Source of the DNA: Marmoricola sp. URHB0036
Lineage (GTDB): Bacteria > Actinomycetota > Actinomycetes > Propionibacteriales > Nocardioidaceae
DNA: 64,000 nucleotides
NCBI RefSeq assembly: GCF_000426045.1
Contig: NZ_AUEP01000004.1
Span: 186,001 to 250,000 of the forward strand
Direction: 5' to 3'
This document shows positions 63,288 to 64,000 of the stretch, in pieces (the stretch's first letter is position 1; each line of letters opens with the position of its first letter). The notes under the pieces are model-generated. The model had not been told where the DNA came from. It ran no database searches and worked only from the letters and a program-made list of their open reading frames with translations. The translations under genes were made by a program, and so were the position numbers.

Positions 63288-64000
63288 TCAGGACCGTAAC
63301 GCAGCCCTCGCGCCTGACTGGTCGAGCAGGTCGCGCAACCGGCGTTCGAATCCGGGCGCGTCGGTGTCCTGCATCGTCCACACCTGCGGCGGATGCTGGC
63401 CGGCGGAGATCATCCGGGCCAGCTGCCCACCCTCGTGGAGGAGGACGACGTCGAGGTGCCGCGCCAGGGAGAGGAGCTCCGTCAGCGGCACCAGAGGGCG
63501 CACCGCGAAGACGTCGCCGAGACCGGCCCGCGTGACCTCGAGGCGCCGCTGGTCCCAGTCGCTCGTGAACACGTGCACGCGGATGCGTCGGCGGTCGCGC
63601 GGCGCCGTCCGGCGTACGACGTCCATCAGGTCGCCCAGCCTCGGGTCGGACCCCCAGGGTTCGAGGTGGCAGATGTCGATGACGCCGCTGCCGGAGACGT
63701 CGTACGTCGACTCCACGAGCGGGACGGACGTCAGCTCGTCGACCCGGGACAGCAGCCGGACGCGGTCGGCGAGGGCACTGTCACGGCAGTCGGCGAGCAT
63801 CGCCTCCAGGCCCTCGCGCTCGCCGAACGACAGCTGGTCGGCCAGGGCAAAGGTCACCAGCTGCACGAACTCGCCCAGCCCACACTCGGGGAGCTCGACG
63901 CCCTGCTCGTGCAGCGCGCGCCGCAGCTCACGGCCGAGCGCGTCCTCGGGAGCGGGGGTGTCGTCGACGGCGAAGGCACCGGGGTCGGACAGGTCGGCGA
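63288..64000 (-). CDS. Probable glycosyltransferase, 5' end cut by window edge
   Basis: The frame is open from the window end down to a stop at 63288, giving 236 codons and part of a longer protein. The visible part looks like the back half of a GT-B fold: VHVFTSDWDQRRLEVTRAG reads like the start of a donor-domain strand, then FAVRPLVPLTELLSLARHLDVVLL and a C-terminal helix FERRLRDLLDQSG. I do not see an EX7E motif. It ends 34 bases before wecB, so it is probably the preceding gene in the same unit. The family cannot be named with confidence. Confidence 0.6.
   Translation of the reverse strand, partial: ADLSDPGAFAVDDTPAPEDALGRELRRALHEQGVELPECGLGEFVQLVTFALADQLSFGEREGLEAMLADCRDSALADRVRLLSRVDELTSVPLVESTYDVSGSGVIDICHLEPWGSDPRLGDLMDVVRRTAPRDRRRIRVHVFTSDWDQRRLEVTRAGLGDVFAVRPLVPLTELLSLARHLDVVLLHEGGQLARMISAGQHPPQVWTMQDTDAPGFERRLRDLLDQSGARAALRS

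Overview
The window is chromosomal DNA from a very GC-rich actinobacterium, most likely a Nocardioides or a close relative in the Nocardioidaceae. The evidence is a mycothiol-dependent formaldehyde dehydrogenase, a groES-groEL operon under two CIRCE operators with a His-rich GroEL tail, a SigK/RskA lipid locus laid out like the mycobacterial one, many GTG and TTG starts, and the gene order tsaB-tsaE-hydrolase-alr-nnr-acpS-glmS ... glmM-rpsI-rplM. I see no rRNA, tRNA, prophage, insertion sequence or CRISPR array. Genes are packed tightly, often with 1-8 base overlaps, and only two stretches over 300 bases lack a gene.

Bases 1-14350 hold a divergent gluconokinase/GntR pair with a palindromic operator, the heat-shock groESL operon, a THUMP-like methyltransferase and a drug-efflux MFS protein. 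A minus-strand set for mycothiol-linked formaldehyde detoxification follows (mscR, a secreted SGNH hydrolase, a metallo-beta-lactamase-fold hydrolase, VanZ), then tsaD, a secreted protein made of two HAD phosphatase domains, an M20 amidohydrolase and rimI.

Bases 14394-21264 form one plus-strand transcription unit: a SigK-type promoter, sigK, its anti-sigma factor rskA, a fused FAD-oxidoreductase/DUF1365 protein, two cyclopropane-synthase-family methyltransferases and a DUF1295 membrane protein. This is an ECF-sigma-controlled membrane-lipid modification module. It lies between tsaD/rimI and tsaB/tsaE.

Bases 21277-40780 are mostly core functions: tRNA t6A synthesis (tsaB and a GNAT-TsaE fusion), alanine racemase, NAD(P)HX repair, holo-ACP synthase, GlmS and GlmM for UDP-GlcNAc, pantothenate kinase, ribosomal proteins L13 and S9, and citrate synthase. 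Several poorly characterised proteins are interspersed. Between a MetE-like gene and glmM lies a striking 32-base-period repeat array in two inverted halves.

Bases 40747-64000 are an exopolysaccharide/capsule locus, almost all on the minus strand: an O-acyltransferase, two O-antigen ligase/polymerase-like proteins, an ABC flippase-type transporter, at least three glycosyltransferases, an AsnB-type amidotransferase, two nucleotide-sugar dehydrogenases, an epimerase, a WbpM-like dehydratase, a TagO/WecA-like initiating transferase and WecB. The chain-length regulator is the only plus-strand gene inside the minus-strand run, and its kinase-like domain has lost its Walker motifs. GlmS and GlmM upstream would feed UDP-GlcNAc to this locus. 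The enzyme set predicts a polymer rich in aminouronic acids, possibly amidated.
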